Source of the DNA: Polaribacter aestuariivivens
GTDB taxonomy: Bacteria; Bacteroidota; Bacteroidia; Flavobacteriales; Flavobacteriaceae
NCBI RefSeq assembly: GCF_005885675.1
Contig: NZ_VANR01000004.1
Location: 300,159 to 364,158 of the forward strand
DNA length: 64,000 nt
Direction of reading: 5' to 3'
Below are positions 53,739 through 62,364 of this stretch, piece by piece. Each line of letters starts with the position of its first letter. Positions within the stretch are counted from its first letter, which is position 1. Under the pieces are notes generated by a model that saw only the letters and a program-made list of their open reading frames with translations, did no database searches and was not told the origin of the DNA. Both the position numbers and the translations under genes were made by a program.

Positions 53739-55295
53739 TTAAGAACTACAAGATAACATAGAGCAACCTACTTTATTTCTTGCCCATTCTGGTCTTTTTG
53801 CAAACCATTTTTCTTTTTTTGGTTGTTCTTTGTATGGATTTTTCAACAATTGAAATAACTCGTCAATTAAAGAATAATCGCCTTCATCTGCTTTGTCAAT
53901 TGCTAATTGAGCCATGTAATTTCTCAGAACATATTTAGGATTTACGGTGTTCATTTTCTTTTTTCTTTCTGAATGAGAAAGTGTTTCTTTTTGAAGTCTT
54001 TCAGTATATTTCTGAAACCATAAATTCCATCTGCTTTTTATTTCGCCAGAAACATTTTCAAGATTATAAAAAGCATCTTCAACAATTTTTAAGGTTGATG
54101 AATCTTCATTTAAATTACTCAAATTTCTAAAGAAAATGGTCATGTCAGTTTCAACTAATTGTAAGCAATCTTCTAAATCTTGTATTAGTTGTATGTCGTT
54201 TTTATCATCAGTATATAGCCCCAATTTAGATTGCATCATTCTCAATGATTTATGTTCAAAATCAATCTTATATTGATTCAGAATTTCTTCTAAAGGTTTT
54301 GCATCTTCAATTAATGGAAACAGTGCGTTTGCCAATTGATATAAATTCCACAAACCAATATTTGGTTGATTTCCATATCTGTAGCGTTTATTTTGACGAT
54401 CTGTTGTGTTTGGTGTCCAACCAAAATCAAAGCCTTCTAACCAGCCATATGGTCCAAAATCGATGGTTAAACCTAAAATGGACATATTATCGGTATTCAT
54501 AACTCCATGCACAAAACCCACTCTTTGCCAATCGATTATCATTTGTAAAGTGCGCTCGGTAACTTCTTTAAAAAAATTAACATAGGTTTTTTTAGAAGGA
54601 TTTCCTAAATGTGAAAAATGATGATTTATGCTGTAATCTGCTAAAATTTTTAAGTTTTTCACATCATTTCTAGCAGCAAAAATTTCAAAATTACCAAAAC
54701 GTAAAAAACTTGGAGCTGTTCTCGCTACAATAGCACCTTTTTCATAAGCAGGATTTCCATTATATAAAACGTCACGTAAAACTTGATCTCCAGACAAACT
54801 TAAACTCAAAGCACGTGTTGTAGGAATGCCTAAATGAAACATAGCCTCACTACATAAATACTCTCTAATAGAAGAACGTAAGACCGCCAAACCATCTGCA
54901 GTTCTTGAATATGGAGTTTCACCAGCACCTTTTAATTGAACTTTCCAGTTTTTGTTTTTATGCTCAACTTCAAATAAATTAATGGCTCTTCCATCTCCTA
55001 ATTGTCCTGCCCAATTACCAAATTGGTGCCCTGCATAACACATGGCAAAAGGTTTTGTTGCAGGGTAAATTTCGTTTCCTGTTACAATATTTTTAAAGAA
55101 ATCGGTTTTTGTTTCTGCTAATGAAATTCCTAATTCAGATGCCATTTCTTCAGAAACATGCAGCACTTTTGGGTTGGATGTTTTTTTTGGAGAAACATAA
55201 GAGAAAACAGCATTTTCTACTTGTCTTCTTGTGTTTTCTAAGTTTTTATCTGCAGGTAAATTATCAGTAAAAGTATTTTTTATGTTTAGTTTCAT
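53739..55295 (-). CDS. selO: Protein adenylyltransferase SelO
   Basis: 518 residues of the SelO/YdiU pseudokinase family. It transfers AMP from ATP to serine, threonine or tyrosine of redox proteins. Visible blocks are CYAGHQFGNWAGQLGDGRAI, QLKGAGETPYSRTADGLAVLRSSIREYLCSEAMFHLGIPTTRAL, GFVHGVMNTDNMSILGLTIDFGPYG, and the C-terminus CSMLSCSS, where other members have cysteine or selenocysteine. The overlapping downstream and upstream genes (glutaredoxin-like and MsrA/MsrB) fit the redox-protection role. Confidence 0.95.
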   Translation of the reverse strand: MKLNIKNTFTDNLPADKNLENTRRQVENAVFSYVSPKKTSNPKVLHVSEEMASELGISLAETKTDFFKNIVTGNEIYPATKPFAMCYAGHQFGNWAGQLGDGRAINLFEVEHKNKNWKVQLKGAGETPYSRTADGLAVLRSSIREYLCSEAMFHLGIPTTRALSLSLSGDQVLRDVLYNGNPAYEKGAIVARTAPSFLRFGNFEIFAARNDVKNLKILADYSINHHFSHLGNPSKKTYVNFFKEVTERTLQMIIDWQRVGFVHGVMNTDNMSILGLTIDFGPYGWLEGFDFGWTPNTTDRQNKRYRYGNQPNIGLWNLYQLANALFPLIEDAKPLEEILNQYKIDFEHKSLRMMQSKLGLYTDDKNDIQLIQDLEDCLQLVETDMTIFFRNLSNLNEDSSTLKIVEDAFYNLENVSGEIKSRWNLWFQKYTERLQKETLSHSERKKKMNTVNPKYVLRNYMAQLAIDKADEGDYSLIDELFQLLKNPYKEQPKKEKWFAKRPEWARNKVGCSMLSCSS

Positions 55296-55540
55296 TCGTT
55301 TTTATCAATCCATTTTTGAAGTTCCTTGTCAGAAGGATTTCTTAATTTTTTTGTACCAATTGTAATTGTTGGAAAATTTAATTTCCCATTTGCATACAAT
55401 TTACGTAATTCTTTGGCATTTTCTAAACTTTCCTCCACATCTAAAAACGCGTAATCTAAGTTACGCGTTTCTAAAAATGTTTTATAATACTTGGTTTTAT
55501 GGCATCTTTCTGCGCCAAAAAGTTTAATAATAGTTTTCAT
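55292..55540 (-). CDS. Glutaredoxin-like protein with a single active-site cysteine
   Basis: 82 residues from the ATG at 55540. The fold is glutaredoxin-like: TIIKLFGAERCHKTKYYKTFLETRNLDYAFLDVE, then NFPTITIGTKKLRNPSDKELQKWI. The active-site motif CHKT has only the first cysteine. The frame is open 66 bases further upstream, but that part (SRAQSRTNKTFRLRSRR) is translated repeat DNA, so it is not part of the gene. It overlaps selO by 4 bases. Confidence 0.85.
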   Translation of the reverse strand: MKTIIKLFGAERCHKTKYYKTFLETRNLDYAFLDVEESLENAKELRKLYANGKLNFPTITIGTKKLRNPSDKELQKWIDKNE

Positions 55541-55553
55541 ACTTTGCCTCCTT

Positions 55554-55593
55554 GAGCGCAGTCGAAAGGTTTTATTGGTTCTCGACTGCGCTC
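55554..55593. repeat. Palindromic GAGCGCAGTCGA repeat
   Basis: GAGCGCAGTCGA at 55554-55565 and its complement at 55582-55593 form a perfect 12-bp inverted repeat with a 16-base loop. The GC content and sequence resemble an interspersed palindromic repeat that I recall as common in Flavobacteriaceae. It lies between the glutaredoxin-like gene and msrA and supplies the last residues of MsrA. Confidence 0.7.
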
Positions 55594-56141
55594 GAATTGA
55601 CATCAACTAATTTATCTGCATGTAATTTTCTCAATTTCGCCAATTTTGGTTCAATAACAAAAGTACAGTACCCTTGTTGAGTATTTTCTCTATAATAATT
55701 TTGATGTTCTTTTTCAGCTTCATAAAAAATTGGCAAAGGACTAATTTCTGTCACAATTTTACTAGCATAATAAGGCTGAATTTGCTTTACAACTTCTTCC
55801 GCAATTTTGTGCTGAGTTTCGTTATGATAGTAAATTACAGAGCGATATTGTGTACCTCTATCTGCACCTTGTTGATTTAAGGTTGTTGGATCGTGAGTAG
55901 TCATAAAAATAACCAAAATATCTTCAAAAGAAATGATATTTGAATTGAACGCTATTTGAATAACCTCTGCATGCCCTGTTAAACCAGAACAAATTTCTCT
56001 ATATGTTGGTTTTCCTGGAGCATTTCCTCCAGCATAACCAGAAACTACTTTTTCTACACCATTTACTTCTTGAAATACAGCTTCTGTACACCAAAAACAA
56101 CCACCTCCTAAGGTAGCAATTTGTAAATTTTTGTTACTCAT
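55572..56141 (-). CDS. msrA: Peptide-methionine (S)-S-oxide reductase MsrA
   Basis: 189 residues. The catalytic motif GGGCFWCTEAVF (C15, C18) is near the start, followed by VSGYAGGNAPGKPTYREICSGLTGHAEVIQI and, near the end, EKEHQNYYRENTQQGYC. It reduces methionine-S-sulfoxide in proteins. The last seven residues (SAVENQ region) are translated from the palindromic repeat at 55554-55593. Its start overlaps the end of msrB by 8 bases, so the pair is translated together. Confidence 0.95.
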   Translation of the reverse strand: MSNKNLQIATLGGGCFWCTEAVFQEVNGVEKVVSGYAGGNAPGKPTYREICSGLTGHAEVIQIAFNSNIISFEDILVIFMTTHDPTTLNQQGADRGTQYRSVIYYHNETQHKIAEEVVKQIQPYYASKIVTEISPLPIFYEAEKEHQNYYRENTQQGYCTFVIEPKLAKLRKLHADKLVDVNSSAVENQ

Positions 56142-56592
56142 TTTCTACTCCTTTTTCTAATTGCATAGATTCTGAATTGATACAATAACGCAAGCCACTT
56201 GGTTCTGGACCATCAGGAAAAACATGCCCCAAATGTGCATCGCAAGTGTTACACATTACCTCAACTCGAATCATACCAAAAGAAGTGTCTTTATGATATT
56301 TTATAGCATTTTCTTTAATTGGTTGTGTAAAACTAGGCCAACCTGAACTAGATTCATATTTTATGGTAGAATCAAATAAAGGTGTATTGCAACAAATACA
56401 GTTGTATTGCCCTTCATCATAAATGCTACATAAAGCTCCACTATGTGGTCTTTCTGTACCTTTTTGTCTTGTAATTCTAAACTGTTCTGGAGTTAATATT
56501 TCTTTCCATTCAGCTGCTGTTTTGTCAACTCTTTTTTCTGGAATTGGATTTCCTTTTGTGGTAAAATTGATAATTTCTTTCCAAGTAAGCAT
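56134..56592 (-). CDS. msrB: Peptide-methionine (R)-S-oxide reductase MsrB
   Basis: 152 residues. Zinc is bound by CICC (part of YNCICCNTPLFDS) and CNTCDAHLGHVFPDG. The catalytic cysteine lies in SGLRYCINSESMQL, and the fold begins FRITRQKGTERPHSG. It reduces methionine-R-sulfoxide, complementing MsrA, which follows with an overlap of 8 bases. It is the first gene of the redox cluster msrB-msrA-grx-selO. The 187 bases upstream, up to the HD-domain gene, hold no other gene that I can see. Confidence 0.96.
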   Translation of the reverse strand: MLTWKEIINFTTKGNPIPEKRVDKTAAEWKEILTPEQFRITRQKGTERPHSGALCSIYDEGQYNCICCNTPLFDSTIKYESSSGWPSFTQPIKENAIKYHKDTSFGMIRVEVMCNTCDAHLGHVFPDGPEPSGLRYCINSESMQLEKGVENE

Positions 56593-56754
56593 ATAAAATT
56601 TCCCTTCTTTTTTTAATTAATATTAAAAGCTTTTTTGTTGTTTTTTGGTCGAAAAAAAACAATAATTCTTACAAAACAAATTTGATTTTGAAATACAAAA
56701 AGCATTGCTTAAATTTACAATATAATATATAAATAGAGCTCAATTAAATTTGAC

Positions 56755-56762
56755 TATTTTTG
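56755..56762 (+). promoter_or_regulatory. Promoter -7 box for the HD/Pycsar-effector gene
   Basis: TATTTTTG matches TAnnTTTG, 17 bases before the ATG at 56780. Confidence 0.5.
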
Positions 56763-56779
56763 TTTAAAAAATAAGAAAT

Positions 56780-57982
56780 ATGGTAGCCCTTATTGCTGAG
56801 ATTGAAAAGTTTGTTTATAATTTTTTAAATGAAAATTTACAAGCAAATTATGTATATCATAATTTAGCACACACACAAAGAGTTGTAGAAAAAACAAAAG
56901 AATTAGCAGAAAGTTTAGAAGTTGTAAAAGTTGATGCAGATAATTTAGAAATTGCAGCTTGGTTTCATGACATTGGATATACAGAAGGTGCAACAAATCA
57001 TGAAGAAAATAGTGTAAAAATTGCAAAAGAATTTCTAGAATCTAAGAGTTTTTCAGAAAAAAGAATAGCAGCTATTTCTGATTTGATTTTAGCAACCAAA
57101 ATGAGCTATCTTCCTCAAAATAAGTTGGAAGAAATTATAAAAGATGCTGATTCTTCTCATTTGGCCTCCAAAAAATTTTTTGATTATACCTCTCTGTTAA
57201 GAAAAGAGTGGGAACTTGTTTTAGAAAAGAAATATACAAATGCTGAATGGATAGAGTTAAATATTTCTTTTTTGACACATAAACATAGGTATTATTCTGA
57301 TTTTGCTCTAAAAAATTGGAGTAAAGACAAAGAGAAAAATTTAGCAAAATTGCTAAAAAACCAAAAAAAGCTAAAAAAAGAAAACAGAAAATTTAAACAA
57401 AAAAAAGTTGCTTTAGATTTAAAGAAAAACAAAAGTATTGTACCTGAACGTGGAGTAGAAACCATGTTTAGAGTTGCGTTGCGAAACCATATTACTTTAA
57501 GCGATATTGCAGATACAAAAGCCAATATTTTACTTTCTGTAAATGCAATTATTGTTTCTTTGGCGTTGTCTAATTTATTACCAAAGTTAGATAATCCATC
57601 TAATTCTCATTTGTTAATTCCTACGATTATTTTTGTTGCTTTTACAGTAGTTTCAATGGTTTTGTCCATAATTGCTACCAGACCAAATGTTACTGAAGGA
57701 AAGTTTTCGAAAGAAGATGTTTCTAATCGAAAAGTCAACTTATTGTTTTTTGGTAATTTTCATCAAATGAAATTGGAAGATTTTGAATGGGGAATTTCTG
57801 AAATGATGACAGATAGAGATTATTTATATGGCTCTTTAACCAAAGACTTATATTTTTTAGGGTTGGTTTTAAATAGAAAATATAAAATATTGCGTCTTAC
57901 CTATACAGTTTTTATGATTGGAATTATTGTAAGCGTTATTGCTTTTGGAATTTCTTTTAAATACAAAGGAATGCCAGTTTAA
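56780..57982 (+). CDS. HD-domain hydrolase fused to a Pycsar-type transmembrane effector domain
   Basis: 400 residues. The N-terminal HD domain (about 1-185) has YHNLAHTQRVV, AAWFHDIGY (H63, D64) and KDADSSHL, so all metal ligands are present. A charged, Lys-rich linker follows (about 190-225). The C-terminal part (about 225-398) reads LSDIADTKANILLSVNAIIVSLALS, then two more membrane helices, VAFTVVSMVLSII and FMIGIIVSVIAFGI, with MFRVALRNHI before the first, a pattern of the DUF5706/Pycsar effector family (PycTM). Stop codon interlocks with that of the GAF gene. No cyclase gene is seen next to it. Confidence 0.85.
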   Translation: MVALIAEIEKFVYNFLNENLQANYVYHNLAHTQRVVEKTKELAESLEVVKVDADNLEIAAWFHDIGYTEGATNHEENSVKIAKEFLESKSFSEKRIAAISDLILATKMSYLPQNKLEEIIKDADSSHLASKKFFDYTSLLRKEWELVLEKKYTNAEWIELNISFLTHKHRYYSDFALKNWSKDKEKNLAKLLKNQKKLKKENRKFKQKKVALDLKKNKSIVPERGVETMFRVALRNHITLSDIADTKANILLSVNAIIVSLALSNLLPKLDNPSNSHLLIPTIIFVAFTVVSMVLSIIATRPNVTEGKFSKEDVSNRKVNLLFFGNFHQMKLEDFEWGISEMMTDRDYLYGSLTKDLYFLGLVLNRKYKILRLTYTVFMIGIIVSVIAFGISFKYKGMPV

Positions 57983-60366
57983 GAGGCTATTTGCTTTATT
58001 AAATCGTTAAGTGTTATTGATTTTTTTTCATCAAAATTTTTGGAATAAATTACCTCTACTCTAAGAGCTTTTAAACCAGAAACACCTTGTAAATCTTCTA
58101 ATTCTAAGAATTCAATTTTACCTAATTGTTTTCTAGATTGTAAAAAGTTAATGTATTTAATATATTCTAAAGCATCTTTGTCTTGCGAATAAATAATGGC
58201 AATTTTACCAGGTTGCGTAATACGCTCTTCAGTATTTTTTATATGTGCTTTATCAATTCTTTTTTTAATGATTTCATAACGAATATTATAAGCACCATCT
58301 ACATCAAACTGTTTTTCGTCCATTCTAAATTTTATAGACATGGAATTGCTGTGTACTAAAATTAAAGAGGCAACTCTTAAGTTATGAGGCATTTTATCTA
58401 ACAAAGAAAAAGCAATGTTTTCCATTTCACACATTATTTGCAATTGCCATAAACGTAGGTTGTATAAATAAATCTCGTCAAACTTTTTATCTCTTGCAAT
58501 AGATTGTCCAATGTACATATTAAACTCTACACCATCAGTTTTGTACCTTTCAAAATAATGAGGAAACATTTCCTGAGCATCTTTTTGTTTTTTATCAATA
58601 AATTTAGATAGCTTTAAATTGATAATGTTTACACTTTTTTCGTATTCTTTCCTTTTTTCATACACCACATTTAAATCACTATCTAAACGATCCATATAAA
58701 TTTTAACTTTATTAGAAAGTACTTTGTTTATAGTTTTAATGTGATTGAAAATTGGGTAAATTTCTCTTTGTAAAAATTCTAAAATATTAATTTCATCACC
58801 CGCATTTAAATCTTCTTTTACATCTTCTAAAAATGATGAAACACGAAACATTAACTCTTTATAAATTGGCAGTTTTTCGGTTTTACAAGCATCCTCTAAA
58901 ACAGAAATAGCTAAAGTAAGCTGTGTTATTAAATCTTCTCTAATTGCTTCATTTCTTGCATTCGAAGATCCTTTAATATCACTTTGACCGTACAAAGGAT
59001 ACACGTCATTAAAAATAATTTCATCTAATTTTGCATTTTCATTTATTTGAGATTCTAAATGAAATTTTTGTGCAGCTTGATAAAAGCGCCATTTTACTGA
59101 TTTGTGTATAGAGGTATAATTTTCTTGAATGGTAGCTTCTAAAACATTTTGCCTTTCTTCTGAAGTTCTTTTTACAGCAGCTTCGAAAACAGGTAAAATA
59201 TCTTTTAATTTGTTAATGTTTACAGAGTTTAAATCGTACGCTCTTGGTGATGCAATTTCAAGTAAGGCTAAATCACCACTTTCATTTGCTTTAATAGGAA
59301 TTAAAATAATACTTTGTATGCCAGTATCGTATAAATTTTTGTAAAAAGGGTTTTTATTAGTTTTTTTACCATATTCCTCTAAGTCTGATATGACAAATGT
59401 TTCATGATTTGCAAATACTTTTTGTATTACGGTTTGACAAAAATAATCTGACGAACAATGAATTTCTTCTTTACTATTTAGAATTATACTATTGGATTTA
59501 TTTACAACAGTTTCGCAAATTTTTCCATTGAATTTATCGAAAATTGAATAGCCTAATTTTAAATCTTTAATTGCATAAAAGTCACGTAAGTTATTTTGTA
59601 ATTTAAAAATTAAATTATCACCACCTGCCAATAAGTTTGCTTTTATAGATGAAAGCATTTCTTCAGACGTAACATCGAATAAATTAATAATACCAAACCC
59701 TTTGAAAATATAGCTATTTGGTGGGAATTTCTCTTTCCAAATACTTATGTCGTCAAAATTATTTAATAACTCTTTAAAATCATCTTGTGTTAATTGGGGC
59801 GCTTTTTCGGTTGCTGTTATTTCAGAAAAATCGCCATTGAAAGCAGCTCTGTAATATTTCATTGTTCCAGTGGTTTTGTCTGGAATATCAAAATAAAACG
59901 GTCTTTTTATATCAATTTTATAATCGTAAACATAGCCTAAAATAAATGTACAAGCTAAAATGTAAAAGCTTTCGTCTTCAAAATTTCTTATGGTAAATTC
60001 ATAATCGTCACCTGCATTTTTAAGAATATTTTCAAATCTGGTTGTAAATTTAAAAGAAGTAAAAGAAAACGGAATACTTGCTGCTTTTATCTCGTTTTCG
60101 AGCAATAACTCAGGAAAAAGAGGGTTTAGCAACAAATTAATTGGTTCTTGATATTTTTCTAGTAAACTATAGTCTGAAAATCCGTTTATAAGTTCTGGAT
60201 ATTTTTCTAATTGAGAAATCATTTTTTTTGCAGAATTATGAAATGGGTGTTTTTCATATTCTGCATGCGCATATTTTTCAAACACTGCAAAAACTTTTTG
60301 AAAAGAAATGTTTAGTTGCAATGGTAAAACTACATCAGACACTAAGCTGGACTCAATTATTTTCAT
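57979..60366 (-). CDS. GAF-domain protein of unknown function
   Basis: 795 residues. A GAF-like domain lies at about residues 270-410: IKDLKLGYSIFDKFNGKICETVVN, then VFANHETFVISDLEEYGKK and GIQSIILIPIKANESGDLALLEIASP. The parts before and after it are mostly helical with no recognised domain, and there is no histidine kinase or GGDEF module after the GAF domain. GAF domains bind small ligands such as cyclic nucleotides, haem or bilins. It converges with the HD/Pycsar-effector gene and has its own promoter box. Confidence 0.8.
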   Translation of the reverse strand: MKIIESSLVSDVVLPLQLNISFQKVFAVFEKYAHAEYEKHPFHNSAKKMISQLEKYPELINGFSDYSLLEKYQEPINLLLNPLFPELLLENEIKAASIPFSFTSFKFTTRFENILKNAGDDYEFTIRNFEDESFYILACTFILGYVYDYKIDIKRPFYFDIPDKTTGTMKYYRAAFNGDFSEITATEKAPQLTQDDFKELLNNFDDISIWKEKFPPNSYIFKGFGIINLFDVTSEEMLSSIKANLLAGGDNLIFKLQNNLRDFYAIKDLKLGYSIFDKFNGKICETVVNKSNSIILNSKEEIHCSSDYFCQTVIQKVFANHETFVISDLEEYGKKTNKNPFYKNLYDTGIQSIILIPIKANESGDLALLEIASPRAYDLNSVNINKLKDILPVFEAAVKRTSEERQNVLEATIQENYTSIHKSVKWRFYQAAQKFHLESQINENAKLDEIIFNDVYPLYGQSDIKGSSNARNEAIREDLITQLTLAISVLEDACKTEKLPIYKELMFRVSSFLEDVKEDLNAGDEINILEFLQREIYPIFNHIKTINKVLSNKVKIYMDRLDSDLNVVYEKRKEYEKSVNIINLKLSKFIDKKQKDAQEMFPHYFERYKTDGVEFNMYIGQSIARDKKFDEIYLYNLRLWQLQIMCEMENIAFSLLDKMPHNLRVASLILVHSNSMSIKFRMDEKQFDVDGAYNIRYEIIKKRIDKAHIKNTEERITQPGKIAIIYSQDKDALEYIKYINFLQSRKQLGKIEFLELEDLQGVSGLKALRVEVIYSKNFDEKKSITLNDLIKQIAS

Positions 60367-60382
60367 AACTTTTATTATACCA

Positions 60383-60390
60383 CAAATTTA
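60383..60390 (-). promoter_or_regulatory. Promoter -7 box for the GAF-domain gene
   Basis: TAAATTTG on the minus strand matches TAnnTTTG, 16 bases before the start at 60366. Confidence 0.5.
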
Positions 60391-60451
60391 CAAAATTGTT
60401 ATTTGATTTTGTTTTTTATTAAAAAGAAGGTAAATAAAACTTGATAAAGGT

Positions 60452-61762
60452 TTATTTCTGCCTGAAATAAATGGTTATTGGTACTCCAGAAAAATCATAA
60501 ATTTCGCGTAGTTTATTTTCTAAAAAACGTTTATAAGGATCTTTAACGTACTGTGGTAAATTACAAAAAAATGCAAACTGTGGAGTTGGTGTTGGTAACT
60601 GCATACAGTATTTAATTTTCACAAACTTTCCTTTTATAGCTGGTGGTGGATAGCTTTTAACAATATCCAACATTACATCATTTAATTTACTTGTAGATAT
60701 TTTGAGTTTTCTTTTTTCAAAAACTTCAACAGCGGTTTCAATTGCTTTAAATATACGTTGTTTTGTTAAAGCAGATATAAAAACAATTGGAACATCTGTA
60801 AATGGTTCGATTTGTTTTTTAACCATTGCTTCAAAATCACGCATGGTATTGGTTTCTTTTTCAACCAAATCCCATTTATTTATTAAAATGACAATACCTT
60901 TTCTGTTTTTTTCTGCCAACCAAAAAATATTTTGGTCTTGACCTTCAAAACCACGCGTGGCATCTACCACTAAAATAATTACATCAGAATACTCTATAGT
61001 TCTTACAGCACGCATTACAGAATAGAACTCTAAATCTTCTTTTACTTTCGATTTTTTTCTAATTCCAGCAGTATCTACTAAGTTAAAATCGAAACCAAAC
61101 CTGTTGTATTTTGTATCTATAGAATCTCTTGTAGTACCAGCAATATTGGTAACAATGTTTCTATCTTTACCAATTAAAGCGTTTATGAAAGATGATTTTC
61201 CTGCATTAGGTCTTCCAACTACAGCAAATCTCGGTAATTCTTCTTTCTCTAAATTTATAGGTTCTGGTTCTGGCATTTTTTCAACCAAAGCATCAAGTAA
61301 ATCTCCAGTTCCACTTCCATTTATTGATGAGATGGTATGATAATCTCCTAATCCTAAATTATAAAATTCTACAGCATCTGCATCTCGCATTGCGTTATCA
61401 ACTTTATTTACAGTAACAAATATTGGTTTTTTAACTTTACGCAATAATTTTGCAACTTCAGCATCCATAGGTGTAATTCCTTCTTCTACATCAACCACAA
61501 AAACAATAATATCTGCTTCGTCAATAGCTAAAGCAACTTGCTTTCTAATTTCTTCTTCAAAAATGTCATCAGATCCAATAATATATCCTCCAGTATCAAT
61601 AACTGAAAATTCTTTTCCATTCCAATCAGATTTCCCATAGTGTCTATCTCTAGTAACTCCACTTACGGAATCTACAATGGCTTCTCTACGCTGAACTAAC
61701 CTATTAAAAAGTGTTGACTTCCCTACATTCGGTCTTCCTACAATGGCAACAATACTATTCAT
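60452..61762 (-). CDS. der: Ribosome-assembly GTPase Der (EngA)
   Basis: 436 residues from the ATG at 61762. It has two GTPase domains in tandem: [14 protein letters not shown] (first P-loop), DTGGYI, NKVD, then [16 protein letters not shown] (second P-loop), [28 protein letters not shown] and a C-terminal KH-like domain with [31 protein letters not shown]. It works in 50S assembly. The open frame further upstream (to 61783) overlaps the -7 box, so the later ATG is the start. Confidence 0.97.
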   Translation of the reverse strand: MNSIVAIVGRPNVGKSTLFNRLVQRREAIVDSVSGVTRDRHYGKSDWNGKEFSVIDTGGYIIGSDDIFEEEIRKQVALAIDEADIIVFVVDVEEGITPMDAEVAKLLRKVKKPIFVTVNKVDNAMRDADAVEFYNLGLGDYHTISSINGSGTGDLLDALVEKMPEPEPINLEKEELPRFAVVGRPNAGKSSFINALIGKDRNIVTNIAGTTRDSIDTKYNRFGFDFNLVDTAGIRKKSKVKEDLEFYSVMRAVRTIEYSDVIILVVDATRGFEGQDQNIFWLAEKNRKGIVILINKWDLVEKETNTMRDFEAMVKKQIEPFTDVPIVFISALTKQRIFKAIETAVEVFEKRKLKISTSKLNDVMLDIVKSYPPPAIKGKFVKIKYCMQLPTPTPQFAFFCNLPQYVKDPYKRFLENKLREIYDFSGVPITIYFRQK

Positions 61763-61780
61763 TTTACTTGATATTTTTTG

Positions 61781-61788
61781 CAAAGATA
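61781..61788 (-). promoter_or_regulatory. Promoter -7 box for der
   Basis: TATCTTTG on the minus strand matches TAnnTTTG, 18 bases before the ATG at 61762. It overlaps the alternative upstream start, which is therefore rejected. Confidence 0.6.
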
Positions 61789-61843
61789 CAATTTACTGTA
61801 GGATAAATAATTGTAAATTTAAGCACTTTTAAAATGATTATTA

Positions 61844-62362
61844 ATGAATGATAAAAAGAAACTTCTTATTGAAAAAAGAAATAGCGAATTATTCTTAAGA
61901 CCGCGATTTTCAATAGATTTAGATGAAAATTCGGATGTTGTTTTAAATCGTTTTATAGAAGTTTTAAAAAGTAACAAAAATAATTTTAGAGGCACTATTG
62001 TTAATGGACATATTTTTATTTCTGTACCTAAAAGAGAGGAGCATTTTTGGTCTCCTCAATTACATTTAGAAATATTAGATAGAGGTGAAAATGTATCGGA
62101 ATTAAAAGGACTTTTTGGACCAAAACCTCAAGTTTGGACGCTTTTTATGTTTGTTCATTTTATAATTGGAATTTCGTTTTTAGGTTTTTGTGTTTTCTTA
62201 TACACTCGTTTTTCCTTAAACGAATCGTTATTTTTTCCAATAATTATGATTGTTTTTTTGCCTATAATTTGGGTTTTACTTTATTTTTTAGGAAAAATAG
62301 GGAAAGATACTGGTAAACCACAAATGAAAAAACTACATGATTTTATGATAGAGAATATTTAA
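61844..62362 (+). CDS. Conserved membrane protein with two helices, between der and era
   Basis: 172 residues. A soluble N-terminal part of about 95 residues has a strand-rich look (SELFLRPRFSIDLDENSDVVLNRFIEVL, then FWSPQLHLEILDRGENVSELKGLFGPKPQVWTLFMF). Two helices follow, FVHFIIGISFLGFCVFLYTRF and FFPIIMIVFLPIIWVLLYFLGKIG. No family name is supported. From memory, homologues sit next to era and der in flavobacteria, where they are sometimes labelled GTP-binding protein from that context; there is no G-motif here. Confidence 0.75.
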   Translation: MNDKKKLLIEKRNSELFLRPRFSIDLDENSDVVLNRFIEVLKSNKNNFRGTIVNGHIFISVPKREEHFWSPQLHLEILDRGENVSELKGLFGPKPQVWTLFMFVHFIIGISFLGFCVFLYTRFSLNESLFFPIIMIVFLPIIWVLLYFLGKIGKDTGKPQMKKLHDFMIENI

Positions 62363-62364
62363 AA

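Noticed and set aside
55541..55606. N-terminal extension of the glutaredoxin-like protein
   Set aside because: The extension is translated palindromic repeat DNA and is not part of the fold.
56780..60366. A complete Pycsar defence system
   Set aside because: No cyclase gene is present on either side, and the neighbours are housekeeping genes, so I report only the domain fusion.
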